A stretch of 64,000 nt of DNA. Origin: Ornithobacterium rhinotracheale. Its GTDB lineage: Bacteria > Bacteroidota > Bacteroidia > Flavobacteriales > Weeksellaceae. The position numbers were made by a program, and so were the translations under genes. The notes beneath the pieces were generated by a model, which saw only the letters and a program-made list of their open reading frames with translations, made no database searches and was not told the DNA's origin. The stretch is taken from positions 632,501 to 696,500 of the forward strand of contig NZ_CP035107.1 of assembly GCF_004088395.1 (NCBI RefSeq), written 5' to 3'. This document shows, piece by piece, positions 53,701 through 62,497 of this stretch (position 1 is its first letter; each line of letters opens with the position of its first letter).

Positions 53701-54030
53701 TTCTTTTACCCACCGAGAACATTCTTTTGCTATGTTTCGTTGGTTTAATTGGTTCATTAAACGCAATTCAAATTCCCCTCCGCACAACTCAGACTCTTTG
53801 TAAATATGAGGTATATAGAATTGCCTGCTCTCTTTTTGCAACTTTTCCTCTATAAATGTAGGTGAACTGAATATAAAACGTAATTCATCTATTTTACTCA
53901 ATTCTTTTTTTAGAGTTTCAAACGCATAAATAGAAAAAGCAGAAGCAGAAATACTTATTTTACTTCCTTTGTGAATATTCTCTTTTAAATCATCACCTAA
54001 ACGAATATTCACATTATCAATTATTTTCAT
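50788..54030 (-). CDS. PLD-like plus SNF2-type helicase
   Basis: A 1080-residue protein. Residues about 15 to 150 form a phospholipase-D-like domain (ISASAFSIYAFETL, then NGTSSFTSADLG, the half-site that pairs with HxK), but the catalytic motif reads HIQ, so nuclease activity is doubtful. Residues about 250 to 900 are an SF2/SNF2-type helicase: motif I DSVGLGKT (272 to 279), motif II DESH (361 to 364), LMLSATPVNN and motif VI QRFGRIDRIG. This layout resembles the DrmD/HepA-like proteins of defence islands. It starts 3 nt after the res stop and is followed at once by DUF4391. Confidence 0.85.
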   Translation of the reverse strand: MKIIDNVNIRLGDDLKENIHKGSKISISASAFSIYAFETLKKELSKIDELRFIFSSPTFIEEKLQKESRQFYIPHIYKESELCGGEFELRLMNQLNQRNIAKECSRWVKEKVTFKSNKHNNIPLNNLIHIQNKENEIAYNGTSSFTSADLGITPKKGFPTFINKVEYPHSSAYLQWFNQVWENEEDLKNVTQKVQDYFECAYKENSPEFIYFITLYNIFNDFLDDLSLDHLPNEQIGFKDTVIWNKLYNFQKDAVIGAINKLEKYNGCILADSVGLGKTFSALGIIKYYEMRNKDILVLCPKKLEANWNTYRHNDKNNILAGDRLRYDVLFHTDLSRERGTSNGRNLEAVNWGNYGLIVIDESHNFRNNNTVVGKENRYQKLMRKVIKEGIETKVLMLSATPVNNRFNDLRNQLALAYEGDAEKINAKLDIQSGIDQIFKKAQKSFNAWNKLKTKERTTDKLLDMLDFDFFEILDSLTIARSRKHITTYYNTTNIGQFPTRNKPISIRSPLTNSNKITYEDIAEKLTLLNLSIYTPLNYILPSKFELYADLYDKRVGANAVKLTQRDREDNLRILMRINLLKRLESSVDSFRITLKGIIDQIENTLKTIKNSRDTSTYDGIQKLLNDENNENYDSELDWADEDQIIGKKIKIHIADIDTTKWQEDLNEDLSILNIIWENIEDLVGKEDTKLQYLLRLLDEKIETPFNQGNKKTIIFTAFADTANYLYENVSDYIKAKYGLNTAIVTGSRRVCTSKNIPADLNVILSCFSPLSKDKAQLYPKVSETIDILIATDCISEGQNLQDCDYLVNYDIHWNPVRIIQRFGRIDRIGSQNETITMVNFWPDVTLDSYINLKQRVENKMLISNMASTGDDNILNTEEKDLDYRKIQLQRLQEEVIDLEDLKEGVSITDLGLNDFRIDLSDMMKSYGELKNIPEGLHAVVPSDNILNRGVIFVFKNVNSSVNINKLNRLHPFYLVYINMNRELIMSHVEPKKILDAMRMSCKGQPTPIEDICKQVIEQTDDYHKMDRYSILLKQSISTILQKEEEKDIKSLFQAGGTTALQEKIKGIEDFKLVSFLIIQ

Positions 54031-54033
54031 ATT

Positions 54034-57000
54034 TTATTTTAATTGTACAATGCCCATTAGTTTATCGTAACTGCTTACCTTTTCAAATTTCACTTCTGCT
54101 CCACTAATTTCTTTAAAATGCTCCGTTGCACAGTGAATTTTTAGTTTTTCCACAGCCCGTAAATCCATATCAGAGTCTGAACCTTTGGTTTCTGTTACAA
54201 AATAAATATGCCTTACTTTATCTTTGTCAAACACAATTGCCCAATCGGGACTATAATTAGCTATGGGTGTAGATACATAGAAACTTTTAGGTAATTTGGC
54301 ATACACTACTACCTCTTCACTATTCTCTAATGCCTCGGCAAAACTGCTTTCTATTTTGGAGTCTGAAGTTAAAAAATCATAAACATGCTTTTTAAGCAAT
54401 TCCGAATTTCTTAAAGCCGATTTATCATTGGCAAAAACAGTATTGGCGTCATATCGTTCTTCAGTTTTATGATAGACAATATTATTGATGATTAGATTTG
54501 CTTTTACCTCATTGATTAAAGTACTGCATTTTGAGATAAATTCTTCTGGATTTTTGCGAATTAATAAAAACTTTTCTTGCTTTACTGATTTTAAAATATC
54601 TACAATAGTTCGGCGAGTCAAGCGTGTTAAGGATTCTATTTCTCCCACAATATCATATACAGCATTAGAATAAATATCATTGTTAAGCCTAGCAACTTCT
54701 CGTTTAGTTTCTTTTATCAACTCTCCTTTTTTTATTTGCTCAGCCTTACCACTTACCATTTCTCCTGTTTTTATTTCGTACTTTCTGTCTGAGATATGTA
54801 AATCGGCATTGATTTTTATTTTACTGTCTTCTATTAGTTTTTTTGTGTCAAATTGAACTTCATAAATGGTTTTTAAATTAATTTTACTCCAAAGTTCTTG
54901 AAATTCTTTCTTCTTAAAATTTGCATTTGGTTTTAGTAAAATTACTTGTCTTTCGTTCTCTGGTTTAAAAGTTTCGCCTGTATAAATGGATTTTAATAAA
55001 TCACAAATAGCGATTCGATAATCTTCTAAATGCTCAGGCACAGGTATATTCTGAGATTCGATTAACTCTCTTCCTTCTTTTGTAATTTTATCATCTTCGT
55101 CAATAATGTCATTTTTATAGAGAATCTTATTGATTTTTTTAGCGTCTTCTTCTGTAAGTCTATGTTCTTCGCCTTGTTCATTTCGTACCACATTGTTTTT
55201 GAAATATTCTACTTCGGCTTTTTGAGGTCGGTCTTTGAGTGTTTCTGCAATTTCTTTCTGCAAACCTTTGGCAAAATCTTCGTAACTCTCTGATGCAATT
55301 ATGGTTAATTTATTGATTTCGTGTACTCGCTCACCTACTAATTCAAAATCTTGACGCACCCCTCGGTTATCTACACATAATCGCATACCACGACCCACTT
55401 CTTGTCGTCTTCGGATGTTACTTCCACTTTCAGCATGTTTTAAAGCACAGATTTGAAAAACATTAGGATTATCCCAACCTTCTTTTAAAGCTGAGTGCGA
55501 AAAAATAAAACGGGTGGGCTCTTCAAAACTGAGCAAACGCTCTTTATCTTTCATTATTAAATCATACGCAGACTCATCATCAGAGTCCTCTTTGTTTTTT
55601 GTTAATTCAGGATTGATCGTTTTTCCTTTTTTATCAATAGAAAAATAGCCGTTATGTACCTGCGAAACATCATCCCGCTCCAAGTAATCTTTATACGTTG
55701 GCAAATATCCTTTATGAACTTTTGACGGGTCGGTATTTACCAAAAATTCATTGTATCCCTGTTGAAAAAGGTCTAAAAAATCATTTTTAATTTTATTGTA
55801 TTCTTCTTCAAATATTCTGGCATATTCGCCTAATTGTTGCTCGCCCGCTTCATCATAAACTCGGTATTTATCGACTGAATCTATAAAGAAAAGAGAGAGT
55901 ACCTTTATCCCTTGGCCATATAGTTGCTTTTCTTTTTCTAAGTGCGATAAAATACACTCGCGGATTTGCACTCGGCGAAAAGCATATTCGTCATTATCGT
56001 TTAAAATTTCACCAGGATAAATTTCTTCTCCGCCTACTACAATTTTATTTAATTGTCCGTTGATTTCTGTGATAATTTGATTCTCGTAGGCTGGTATGCC
56101 CCCTGAAAGTTCATACAAGTTTGCTCCTTGCTCTAATTTTTTTCGGATTTTCTTAATTCCTGATTTTGTACGGGTTTCAAACTCTACAACCGCAAGAGGA
56201 TTGTTTGCACTTAAATGGATATGCTCCAGATATAAATATCCAGTAGTACCCGTAGAGCCTTTTAGATTGATACCCTTTACTTGTATTTTCTTTACTAAAT
56301 TTTTGTTATAAGCATCTAAAGCATCTAAGCGATATACTTTATTATAATCTTCTTTGTGAGTGGCCGAATAACGAAGAGTAAAAAGTGGATTAAAATCCTG
56401 CATACTCTCCAATGTCTTTTTTCCATCTACTGATTGAGGCTCGTCTATAATCAAAATAGGATTGGTCTGGGCAATCATATCAATAGGTTTTCGTGTGGCA
56501 AATTGGTCTAATTCCTGATAAATACGCCTAGCATCTTTACCTCGTGCATTGAAAGCTTGTGTGTTGATTATCATTACACTTATTCGGCTGTCAGATGCGA
56601 AATTTTCAATATCTTGCGGTTTTTTTGAATTATAAATAAAAGGATTGATTTTATGTCCATATAATTCTTGAAAGTGTTCTTGTGTTACTTGAAAAGATTT
56701 ATAAACCCCTTCTCTAATAGCAATACTAGGTACAATAACTATAAACTTACTCCACCCATATTTTTTATGTAATTCATACATTGTACGGATATAAGTATAG
56801 GTTTTGCCCGTACCCGTCTCCATTTCTATGGTGAGATTATATCCCTTCTTCAAGCCTTTAGGCCTTTCTATTTGTTCACTTTTATGTAAATCATTACACC
56901 CTTGAACTTTTTTTATATTTTCAAGTATTTCGCTTTCAGTTAATTGAATTTTTGAATTTCTGTAACCTATCTCTTCTTCTATTTCAAAATCCATTTCGAT

Positions 57001-57153
57001 AATTCCTAGAGAAGCCTCTTTTGCCTTTTTGATAAGTTGCTCACTTCTTTCTAAGGTGAAATGATTTGATTTAAGTGGTTGACCTTCAAAACAATCTACA
57101 ACAGCATTTACTGCCTGAATTTGAAAATCTTGTTCTTTAAATTGTAGTTTCAC
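54034..57153 (-). CDS. res: Type III restriction endonuclease subunit (Res)
   Basis: A 1039-residue translocating endonuclease. Helicase motifs: METGTGKT (111 to 118), IDEPQSV (DExx-box variant), LRYSATHKE and QEVGRGMRLCVD (motif VI). The C-terminal nuclease carries YSPDWAIV (Asp970) and VTETKG (Glu988, Lys990), the PD-(D/E)xK site seen in type III Res. It requires the Mod subunit for target recognition and cuts after collision of translocating complexes. The start codon is GTG at 57153. A small gene-to-gene gap (5 nt) links it to the AlbA_2-type gene upstream. Confidence 0.92.
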   Translation of the reverse strand: MKLQFKEQDFQIQAVNAVVDCFEGQPLKSNHFTLERSEQLIKKAKEASLGIIEMDFEIEEEIGYRNSKIQLTESEILENIKKVQGCNDLHKSEQIERPKGLKKGYNLTIEMETGTGKTYTYIRTMYELHKKYGWSKFIVIVPSIAIREGVYKSFQVTQEHFQELYGHKINPFIYNSKKPQDIENFASDSRISVMIINTQAFNARGKDARRIYQELDQFATRKPIDMIAQTNPILIIDEPQSVDGKKTLESMQDFNPLFTLRYSATHKEDYNKVYRLDALDAYNKNLVKKIQVKGINLKGSTGTTGYLYLEHIHLSANNPLAVVEFETRTKSGIKKIRKKLEQGANLYELSGGIPAYENQIITEINGQLNKIVVGGEEIYPGEILNDNDEYAFRRVQIRECILSHLEKEKQLYGQGIKVLSLFFIDSVDKYRVYDEAGEQQLGEYARIFEEEYNKIKNDFLDLFQQGYNEFLVNTDPSKVHKGYLPTYKDYLERDDVSQVHNGYFSIDKKGKTINPELTKNKEDSDDESAYDLIMKDKERLLSFEEPTRFIFSHSALKEGWDNPNVFQICALKHAESGSNIRRRQEVGRGMRLCVDNRGVRQDFELVGERVHEINKLTIIASESYEDFAKGLQKEIAETLKDRPQKAEVEYFKNNVVRNEQGEEHRLTEEDAKKINKILYKNDIIDEDDKITKEGRELIESQNIPVPEHLEDYRIAICDLLKSIYTGETFKPENERQVILLKPNANFKKKEFQELWSKINLKTIYEVQFDTKKLIEDSKIKINADLHISDRKYEIKTGEMVSGKAEQIKKGELIKETKREVARLNNDIYSNAVYDIVGEIESLTRLTRRTIVDILKSVKQEKFLLIRKNPEEFISKCSTLINEVKANLIINNIVYHKTEERYDANTVFANDKSALRNSELLKKHVYDFLTSDSKIESSFAEALENSEEVVVYAKLPKSFYVSTPIANYSPDWAIVFDKDKVRHIYFVTETKGSDSDMDLRAVEKLKIHCATEHFKEISGAEVKFEKVSSYDKLMGIVQLK

Positions 57154-57158
57154 TGTTG

Positions 57159-59006
57159 TTATTTTTTAGTGGTTTTATATGCTTGGCTTGGGTGATTTAT
57201 CATATCTGGATATTTATACGACAATATACCAGAAGCGATCATTTCTCTTAGGTATTTTTTCTTTATATGCTCTTCTGATCTACCGAGGATTTTAGCAATA
57301 TCTGCCAGCCTCACATAATCATTGTTACATATCTCTGCTATAATAGACATCATTTTATCATTATCACGTTCTCGTTGCCCTAAATTTTTTATTTTTTCTC
57401 TAAGTTCTTCACCTATTTCAGGTAGGGTGCTTAAGTCTTTAGCTGGGGTGCTTAAGTCTTTAGCTGGGGTGCTTAAGTCTTTAGCTGGGGTGCTTAAGTC
57501 TTTAGCTGGGGTGCTTAAGTCTTTAGCTGGGGTGCTTAAGTTTTTACCCGGAATATAATATGTAGATCTCCCTTTTGCTTTCTGTATCAACAATCCTTTT
57601 TTACTTAAATCTCTTAAATCCATAGTGGCTTTATGTGTATCAAGATTGTTGGTTTGGCGATAAGTAGAATTATCTAAAGCCCCCATTTCTCTTAAAAGAA
57701 TCAATCCTCTTTTTTGATTTTCATTCAATTCAAATGGGTCAAAATGACTTAACCATTCGATATCTTCTGTCCCTAAAAAATGATGTAATAATAGGCGAGC
57801 GGTAAAAGTGTTTCTGCCATGGTCACTCTCAAAGGTGGGGGGTAAAAGGTTGGCTTTTTCCATCAGTTTACGCATAGAGCCTATTCCTGAGCCTTTTGTT
57901 TCTGCTAAATTTGTTTCGTGAAATACGGCGGCAATATTAGGATTACGATTTTTAGATCCCGGCTCTCCTAAATAATCTTCTGGCTTTAGCGAAAACCCTG
58001 GATTTTTTATTTCTAAACGATTGCTGTATCTAATTACTTGGATAGGCTGGTGCTCTCTATAACTTCTGTGAATAAGAGAATTTACAATGGCCTCACGAAG
58101 TACACGACTCGGCAAGCCTATGCTTTCTGCTTGTAATTCTCCTTCCGGCAATAAGAAGCCTTTGGGTAAATCATCTGTTATTTGACTGAAAACACGCTGA
58201 ACCATTTCTAATAGTGAGCCCCGCATATCAATCGTTGTAAATCTATTTTCCGGATCTTTTATCCATTCATTTCCGGGAACTTGTATATAATCGACACGAA
58301 CCATAGGTAATAATCTACGATGTGCCATACGACTACCAAAAAGCAATAACCCCGCATAAGTAGGGATATATTTCCCTTCTACTTTTTTTGCACAACCTAA
58401 TGAATACAAAAGGTCTTCATCAGAATATTGTAATTCCTCGGCATATTGGTTAACATTGTATCTTAATTTTCTGTACTGCTCTATGGCATCTCCGCTGATA
58501 TCTTCCCAAGAAGCTTCTTGTACTATATTACTATCAAATGTTTCTTCTGTTTGATAAAAAATTAGCAAATCATCATCCGTACAACGCTGGTCGCTACTGC
58601 CAATTCTTCGGTAAGCTCCTTTAGGTAATCCCGTGTTTTTAAAATAAACAGGTTTAGACCTTTCGGCAATCTCTGGAACATAAACTTTAACGATGTTTTT
58701 CCCTTCGTAGCTCTCTATGTCTATTTGAGGACGAACAGTTACATTAAATCTATCGGCGCATTGTGTGCTTAGATCGAGCTGTAGTTTGTCTGGATTTTGT
58801 ACACCGGCAATGGTGTAAGAGCGGAATGGCGTATTTTCTTCCTCTGTAACTCCCAATAGAATATAACCACCACCAAGCCCAGGCTCATTGCTAAAAGCAC
58901 ATACAGTCTCTAGAATAGAGGTGTCTATACGGGTTCCTTTTTTTGCCTCAATGTAATTGCACTCGTCTGAATGGTTTAATTGGTCTAATAATTCTTTTAA
59001 CTCCAT
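57159..59006 (-). CDS. AlbA_2/GHKL ATPase-like transcriptional regulator of the RM operon
   Basis: A 615-residue protein. Residues about 8 to 130 are the AlbA_2 (Schlafen/AAA_4) domain with ECNYIEAKKG, GGGYILLGV and KGAYRRIGSS. Residues about 290 to 410 contain a GHKL-type ATPase lobe (VLREAIVNSLIHRSYRE, NRLEIKNPG, GSGIGSMRKLM). After about 430 come winged-helix regions (KRGLILLREMGALDNSTYR and MSIIAEICNNDYVRLADIAKILGR). Between them lies a linker made of five perfect STPAKDL repeats (about residues 489 to 527). Similar proteins occur inside type I/III RM operons; a regulatory or effector role is inferred. It begins 2 nt after the mod stop. Confidence 0.82.
   Translation of the reverse strand: MELKELLDQLNHSDECNYIEAKKGTRIDTSILETVCAFSNEPGLGGGYILLGVTEEENTPFRSYTIAGVQNPDKLQLDLSTQCADRFNVTVRPQIDIESYEGKNIVKVYVPEIAERSKPVYFKNTGLPKGAYRRIGSSDQRCTDDDLLIFYQTEETFDSNIVQEASWEDISGDAIEQYRKLRYNVNQYAEELQYSDEDLLYSLGCAKKVEGKYIPTYAGLLLFGSRMAHRRLLPMVRVDYIQVPGNEWIKDPENRFTTIDMRGSLLEMVQRVFSQITDDLPKGFLLPEGELQAESIGLPSRVLREAIVNSLIHRSYREHQPIQVIRYSNRLEIKNPGFSLKPEDYLGEPGSKNRNPNIAAVFHETNLAETKGSGIGSMRKLMEKANLLPPTFESDHGRNTFTARLLLHHFLGTEDIEWLSHFDPFELNENQKRGLILLREMGALDNSTYRQTNNLDTHKATMDLRDLSKKGLLIQKAKGRSTYYIPGKNLSTPAKDLSTPAKDLSTPAKDLSTPAKDLSTPAKDLSTLPEIGEELREKIKNLGQRERDNDKMMSIIAEICNNDYVRLADIAKILGRSEEHIKKKYLREMIASGILSYKYPDMINHPSQAYKTTKK
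57427..57540. repeat. 21-bp in-frame tandem repeat in the AlbA_2-type gene
   Basis: Five perfect 21-bp units beginning GTGCTTAAGTC (plus strand) start at 57427, 57448, 57469, 57490 and 57511, with a partial sixth to 57540. Each unit encodes STPAKDL. Perfect identity suggests recent slipped-strand expansion. Unit length is a multiple of three, so copy changes alter linker length but not frame. Confidence 0.95.
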
Positions 59007-59008
59007 GA

Positions 59009-60829
59009 TTAAATCACCTTCATTTCAGTTTCTGGGCTCAATTGTTTTAGCAATTGTTGTACATTGATTTTTGCGGTATCACTTTCAAAGCTACTGTCTT
59101 TGAATACAACTCTAAGTGGTGCTTCTTTGGCAATAGCTTTGGCAAAATCTTCGCCTATACCTTCATCAAAACAAGCATATAGAGAATCGCCAGCTACTTT
59201 GAACACTTGCTTCCCGTCTATTTCTTCTTGCTCTATGGGGAGTGAAAGCGGTAAGCCCCAATCTAGCATTACTTGTGCTAAAAGATCATCGGCGGTTCTA
59301 TCTGGTTTTATATTGTCTTGGAATAGGGATAAGCTTTCTTGTGTATAGTCTTGTGGCTTGTAATACACATCTTGCATATTGCTACTATCTAGGCGATAGA
59401 CACGAAAACCATAATCTATATCTGCGCCTGTTTCTTCTTTTATTTTTTTAGCGGCACGGCGAATTCTTTCTTTGCCTATCTCACATATATTTTTGTACCC
59501 AGTCTTGTAAGCTTCAGATTTTTCATCTGTTTGTTCAGGCAGCTGTACCATAATGTATTTTAAGTTTTTGTTTTCTTTCGCATTATGCTCCATTACAGCG
59601 TGGGCAGTGGTAGCTGAGCCTGAAAAGAAATCTAACACTATTCCTTCTTCAGCTGTGACAGTCCCTATAATTTTTTCCATTAAAATAATAGGTTTTGGAT
59701 ATGAAAATTCAATGTTATTTCCTATTAGAGCTTCAAAATCTTTACGTCCTACAGTTGTTCCACCATAATTTAAAATTGAAAGTAGATATGTCGTTCTTCT
59801 TTCATCAGTTGGGATAATAAGGCGAGGTTGTTTGTGTCCGTCAGATCCCCAATAAATTAAATCTTCATCTATCAGCTTTTGAATTTCATCTTTACTCCAT
59901 TTCCATTGTCTTGTGAAAGTTTCTCCAAAAGTATTTGTTATTGTAAAATAATTAGGGTGTGTTTTCTTTTCTTTTTCAGCATTTACAGCAAGGTTTGCAG
60001 TTTGGAGTTCATTTTCTTTACCTTTAAGAGCTTCATGAATTTTATAATATTGAACATTCTTCTTATTTTTAAAAGCACATACGATATATTCGTGAACCCT
60101 ACGAGTTGTTAAAACTTGTTTTAAAGTTCCAGATGAGCCTTCAGCTTCTTTATTCCATATCAAAACTTCTCCATTATTTTCTCCGAAAATTTCATTACAA
60201 AGTTTTTTTAAGTTGTCTACTTCACTATCATCAATAGAAATAAAAATCACGCCGTCGTCGGTTAGGAGGTTTCGGGCTAATTTTAGGCGAGGGTACATCA
60301 TACTTAGCCAGTCGGAGTGATAGCGTCCCGATGTGTCTGGGTTGGCTACTAATCGCTGGTTGTACTCATCTATTTGTCCGCCTTCTTTTAGCTCAATATT
60401 GGTCTCTTTGTTAAAATTGTCTTTATATACAAAGTCTTTTCCCGTGTTATAAGGCGGGTCTATGTAAATCATTTTAACCTTACCCAGATAGCTTTCTTGC
60501 AATAGCTTGAGCACTTCTAAGTTGTCACCCTCTATATAAAGGTTTTCGGTATTGTCAAAATCTACAGAGTCCTCTCGCACGGGGCGTAAAGTGTTAGTTG
60601 TGGGTAAATTAGCCGTTACAATTGCTTCTCGCTTTCCTGGCCACTCTAGGCGATAGCGCTCTTTGTTTCCTTCCACTACGGCGTGGCTGAGTTCTTGTTT
60701 TAGCAAATCAAAATCAATGGCTTTTCCGTCTGTGCCTTCCGTTACACAATTCGGAAAAAGTTTTGCCAATTTCTCAAAATTCTCATTTACCAAATCTGGC
60801 GACTGCAGGTCTAATTTATCCACTCCCAT
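59009..60829 (-). CDS. mod: Type III DNA methyltransferase subunit (Mod)
   Basis: A 606-residue site-specific adenine methyltransferase. Motif order is that of the beta class used by type III Mod: the catalytic motif DPPYNTGKDF (124 to 133) comes before the SAM-binding motif DFFSGSATTAH (400 to 410). The intervening region (about 200 to 390) should hold the target recognition domain. No short tandem repeat suggests phase variation in mod itself. It is the first gene of the five-gene operon, with a promoter-like sequence upstream at 60859 to 60890. Confidence 0.92.
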   Translation of the reverse strand: MGVDKLDLQSPDLVNENFEKLAKLFPNCVTEGTDGKAIDFDLLKQELSHAVVEGNKERYRLEWPGKREAIVTANLPTTNTLRPVREDSVDFDNTENLYIEGDNLEVLKLLQESYLGKVKMIYIDPPYNTGKDFVYKDNFNKETNIELKEGGQIDEYNQRLVANPDTSGRYHSDWLSMMYPRLKLARNLLTDDGVIFISIDDSEVDNLKKLCNEIFGENNGEVLIWNKEAEGSSGTLKQVLTTRRVHEYIVCAFKNKKNVQYYKIHEALKGKENELQTANLAVNAEKEKKTHPNYFTITNTFGETFTRQWKWSKDEIQKLIDEDLIYWGSDGHKQPRLIIPTDERRTTYLLSILNYGGTTVGRKDFEALIGNNIEFSYPKPIILMEKIIGTVTAEEGIVLDFFSGSATTAHAVMEHNAKENKNLKYIMVQLPEQTDEKSEAYKTGYKNICEIGKERIRRAAKKIKEETGADIDYGFRVYRLDSSNMQDVYYKPQDYTQESLSLFQDNIKPDRTADDLLAQVMLDWGLPLSLPIEQEEIDGKQVFKVAGDSLYACFDEGIGEDFAKAIAKEAPLRVVFKDSSFESDTAKINVQQLLKQLSPETEMKVI

Positions 60830-60858
60830 ATCTGTTTATATTTATTTTTTATGAATGG

Positions 60859-60890
60859 TAAATATAATGATTTTTGGGGTATTATTTCAA
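60859..60890 (-). promoter_or_regulatory. Candidate promoter of the RM/helicase operon
   Basis: On the minus strand, TTG (60890 to 60888) is followed after 21 nt by TATATTTA, one mismatch from TAnnTTTG. The mod ATG is about 30 nt downstream. Confidence 0.4.
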
Positions 60891-60923
60891 TTTTAATTTT
60901 AAAAAAACTTAGTTCGAAGGTAT

Positions 60924-62483
60924 CTATGATTTCTTTAGATCCTTTGATATCTGTTGATAAGTGTGTTTTTTGATATCATGAAAGTTGTTCCACACCTTTC
61001 TGTATTGACGTAGTATTGTGTCATCTTCATTGATTGATTTCATGACGTGATTTGCCTTATTTAGGTAGCTGATGAAGTTCCTACGATTGTGCCGTTTTAA
61101 GCGAGATTTTTTTTTGTTTGTCCGAAATTTTAAATGTCTTTTAGAACCTAAATGTGTAAATCTTTTGTATAAGCGTGTTTCAAAAAGTGAATCAGAAGGA
61201 ATGTGTGCTTTTTTCGCAAAGTGTGCACCACGTTTAAAAGATCTCTTCATAGTTCTATAAAATTTAGAAAAACTTGCCGTCTTAACTCTTACTTTAGAAC
61301 CATCATACATAAAACCTAAATATTCCAACTGCTTATTAGGATTCACTACTCCATCTTTTATTAAACCTCCCTTAAACTCTGAGTGTTCAGTTGTTTTATA
61401 TCTATAAATATTGGTTTTTTGGGGCTGGATATTAAGTTTAGCTTCCTCTTCAATTTCTTTTTGAATTAAATTATAAAAATAAATTTCATCTTTTTGGTCA
61501 CAAATAATAATCAAATCATCACTATATCTTTGATAAAAGGAATCCCTTGATTTTGTTTCTGAATATACTCTTTCGTCAAAATCTAACATATAGATGTTTG
61601 CCAATGTCGCACTAACTGGGGTTCCTTGTGGTATTCCTTTTTTTTCTTCTTTATTAAGTTTCTCTCTAAATTCTTTTTTATATGGCTTGTCAGTCCTTAT
61701 TAAATCAGTAGCTTTATTAAAAAATTCTTTTTTGTCACAAAATCCAACAACATTTTCTCGTCGCATATTGTAAATTTTATTCACTTTTTTGCGTTTGAGT
61801 ATTTTTTGTGATGAGTCATTGATTTTAAAACGTTCTACGATTAAGCTATTTTGAAATTTTTTAAATAACTCATTTTCATTCACGTATTTGTAATCGACTA
61901 AACTCTTATATATTGCATAATGATCATTTGGTAGGTCTGTTGTTTTCAGAATACGTTTCCATTGTTTATGTAAAATTCTATGATCTAAATTATCAAAAAA
62001 AGAAGTCACATCAGCTACAATTATAGAAAGTTTTCTATGTTTATTGTTCTCTATAAAGATAAAGGCTTCAAAAGCAAATTCAATATTTGATTTATTTCCC
62101 TTTTTGCCAATTTTTATAGGTATCTTTCTGTAGGCAACGGCAGCAGGATTATAAGGTTTATCTTTTAAATATTCTTCATACACATTTGTCAAAAGATGGC
62201 TGTAATAACTGTAAATGATTGAATCTAAATGTGAAGGGAAATAGATATGTCTTTCTTTTTTTTTACCTACTGTTCTTTGACGTTTTCCCCATTTATTCTT
62301 CGGAGCATTCTCAATAGGTCTATACTTTCGTTGGCTTAAAGTTCTATGTAGAAGCGGTACAAACTTATGTTTAGCAATATTTTTTGGATTTGTAATATAG
62401 GTAATTAACCAAGGAGTATCTTTGGTAGTTAACGGTTTTCCAATATGTGGGTACTTTTTAAATTTAAGCCATTCGCAGTCCAT
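60924..62483 (-). CDS. Stand-alone reverse transcriptase (unknown-group/DRT type)
   Basis: A 519-residue reverse transcriptase from the ATG at 62483. A longer frame from TTG 62537 overlaps the predicted ncRNA and has no initiation signal, so it is rejected. Motifs: RKYRP before the fingers; palm motif A IIVADVTSFFDNLD (Asp158); motif B GIPQGTPVSATLANIYM (about 283 to 299); motif C YSDD (320 to 323), all catalytic Asp present; then LEYLGFMYDG. A 110-residue stretch separates A and B. The C-terminus is basic and lacks the maturase X, HNH or integrase domains of group II introns. The RNA structure upstream and defence neighbourhood suggest an antiviral DRT, possibly the DRT2-like class, which I cannot assign surely. 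Confidence 0.85.
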   Translation of the reverse strand: MDCEWLKFKKYPHIGKPLTTKDTPWLITYITNPKNIAKHKFVPLLHRTLSQRKYRPIENAPKNKWGKRQRTVGKKKERHIYFPSHLDSIIYSYYSHLLTNVYEEYLKDKPYNPAAVAYRKIPIKIGKKGNKSNIEFAFEAFIFIENNKHRKLSIIVADVTSFFDNLDHRILHKQWKRILKTTDLPNDHYAIYKSLVDYKYVNENELFKKFQNSLIVERFKINDSSQKILKRKKVNKIYNMRRENVVGFCDKKEFFNKATDLIRTDKPYKKEFREKLNKEEKKGIPQGTPVSATLANIYMLDFDERVYSETKSRDSFYQRYSDDLIIICDQKDEIYFYNLIQKEIEEEAKLNIQPQKTNIYRYKTTEHSEFKGGLIKDGVVNPNKQLEYLGFMYDGSKVRVKTASFSKFYRTMKRSFKRGAHFAKKAHIPSDSLFETRLYKRFTHLGSKRHLKFRTNKKKSRLKRHNRRNFISYLNKANHVMKSINEDDTILRQYRKVWNNFHDIKKHTYQQISKDLKKS

Positions 62484-62497
62484 GATAAGGATAATAA

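Noticed and set aside
57427-57540. CRISPR array
   Set aside because: Units are directly adjacent with no spacers and encode a protein linker in frame.
57322-57558. Plus-strand frame of 78 codons with GVLKSLA repeats
   Set aside because: It is the antisense of the 21-bp repeat array in the AlbA_2-type gene; the repeats keep it open by chance.
50133-60829. DISARM or BREX system
   Set aside because: A PLD/SNF2 protein and a methylase occur, but DrmA/DrmB, PglZ and BrxC-like proteins are absent, and Res/Mod are typical type III subunits.
60924-62483. Group II intron maturase
   Set aside because: No maturase domain X, no HNH, and no recognisable domain V/VI RNA downstream.
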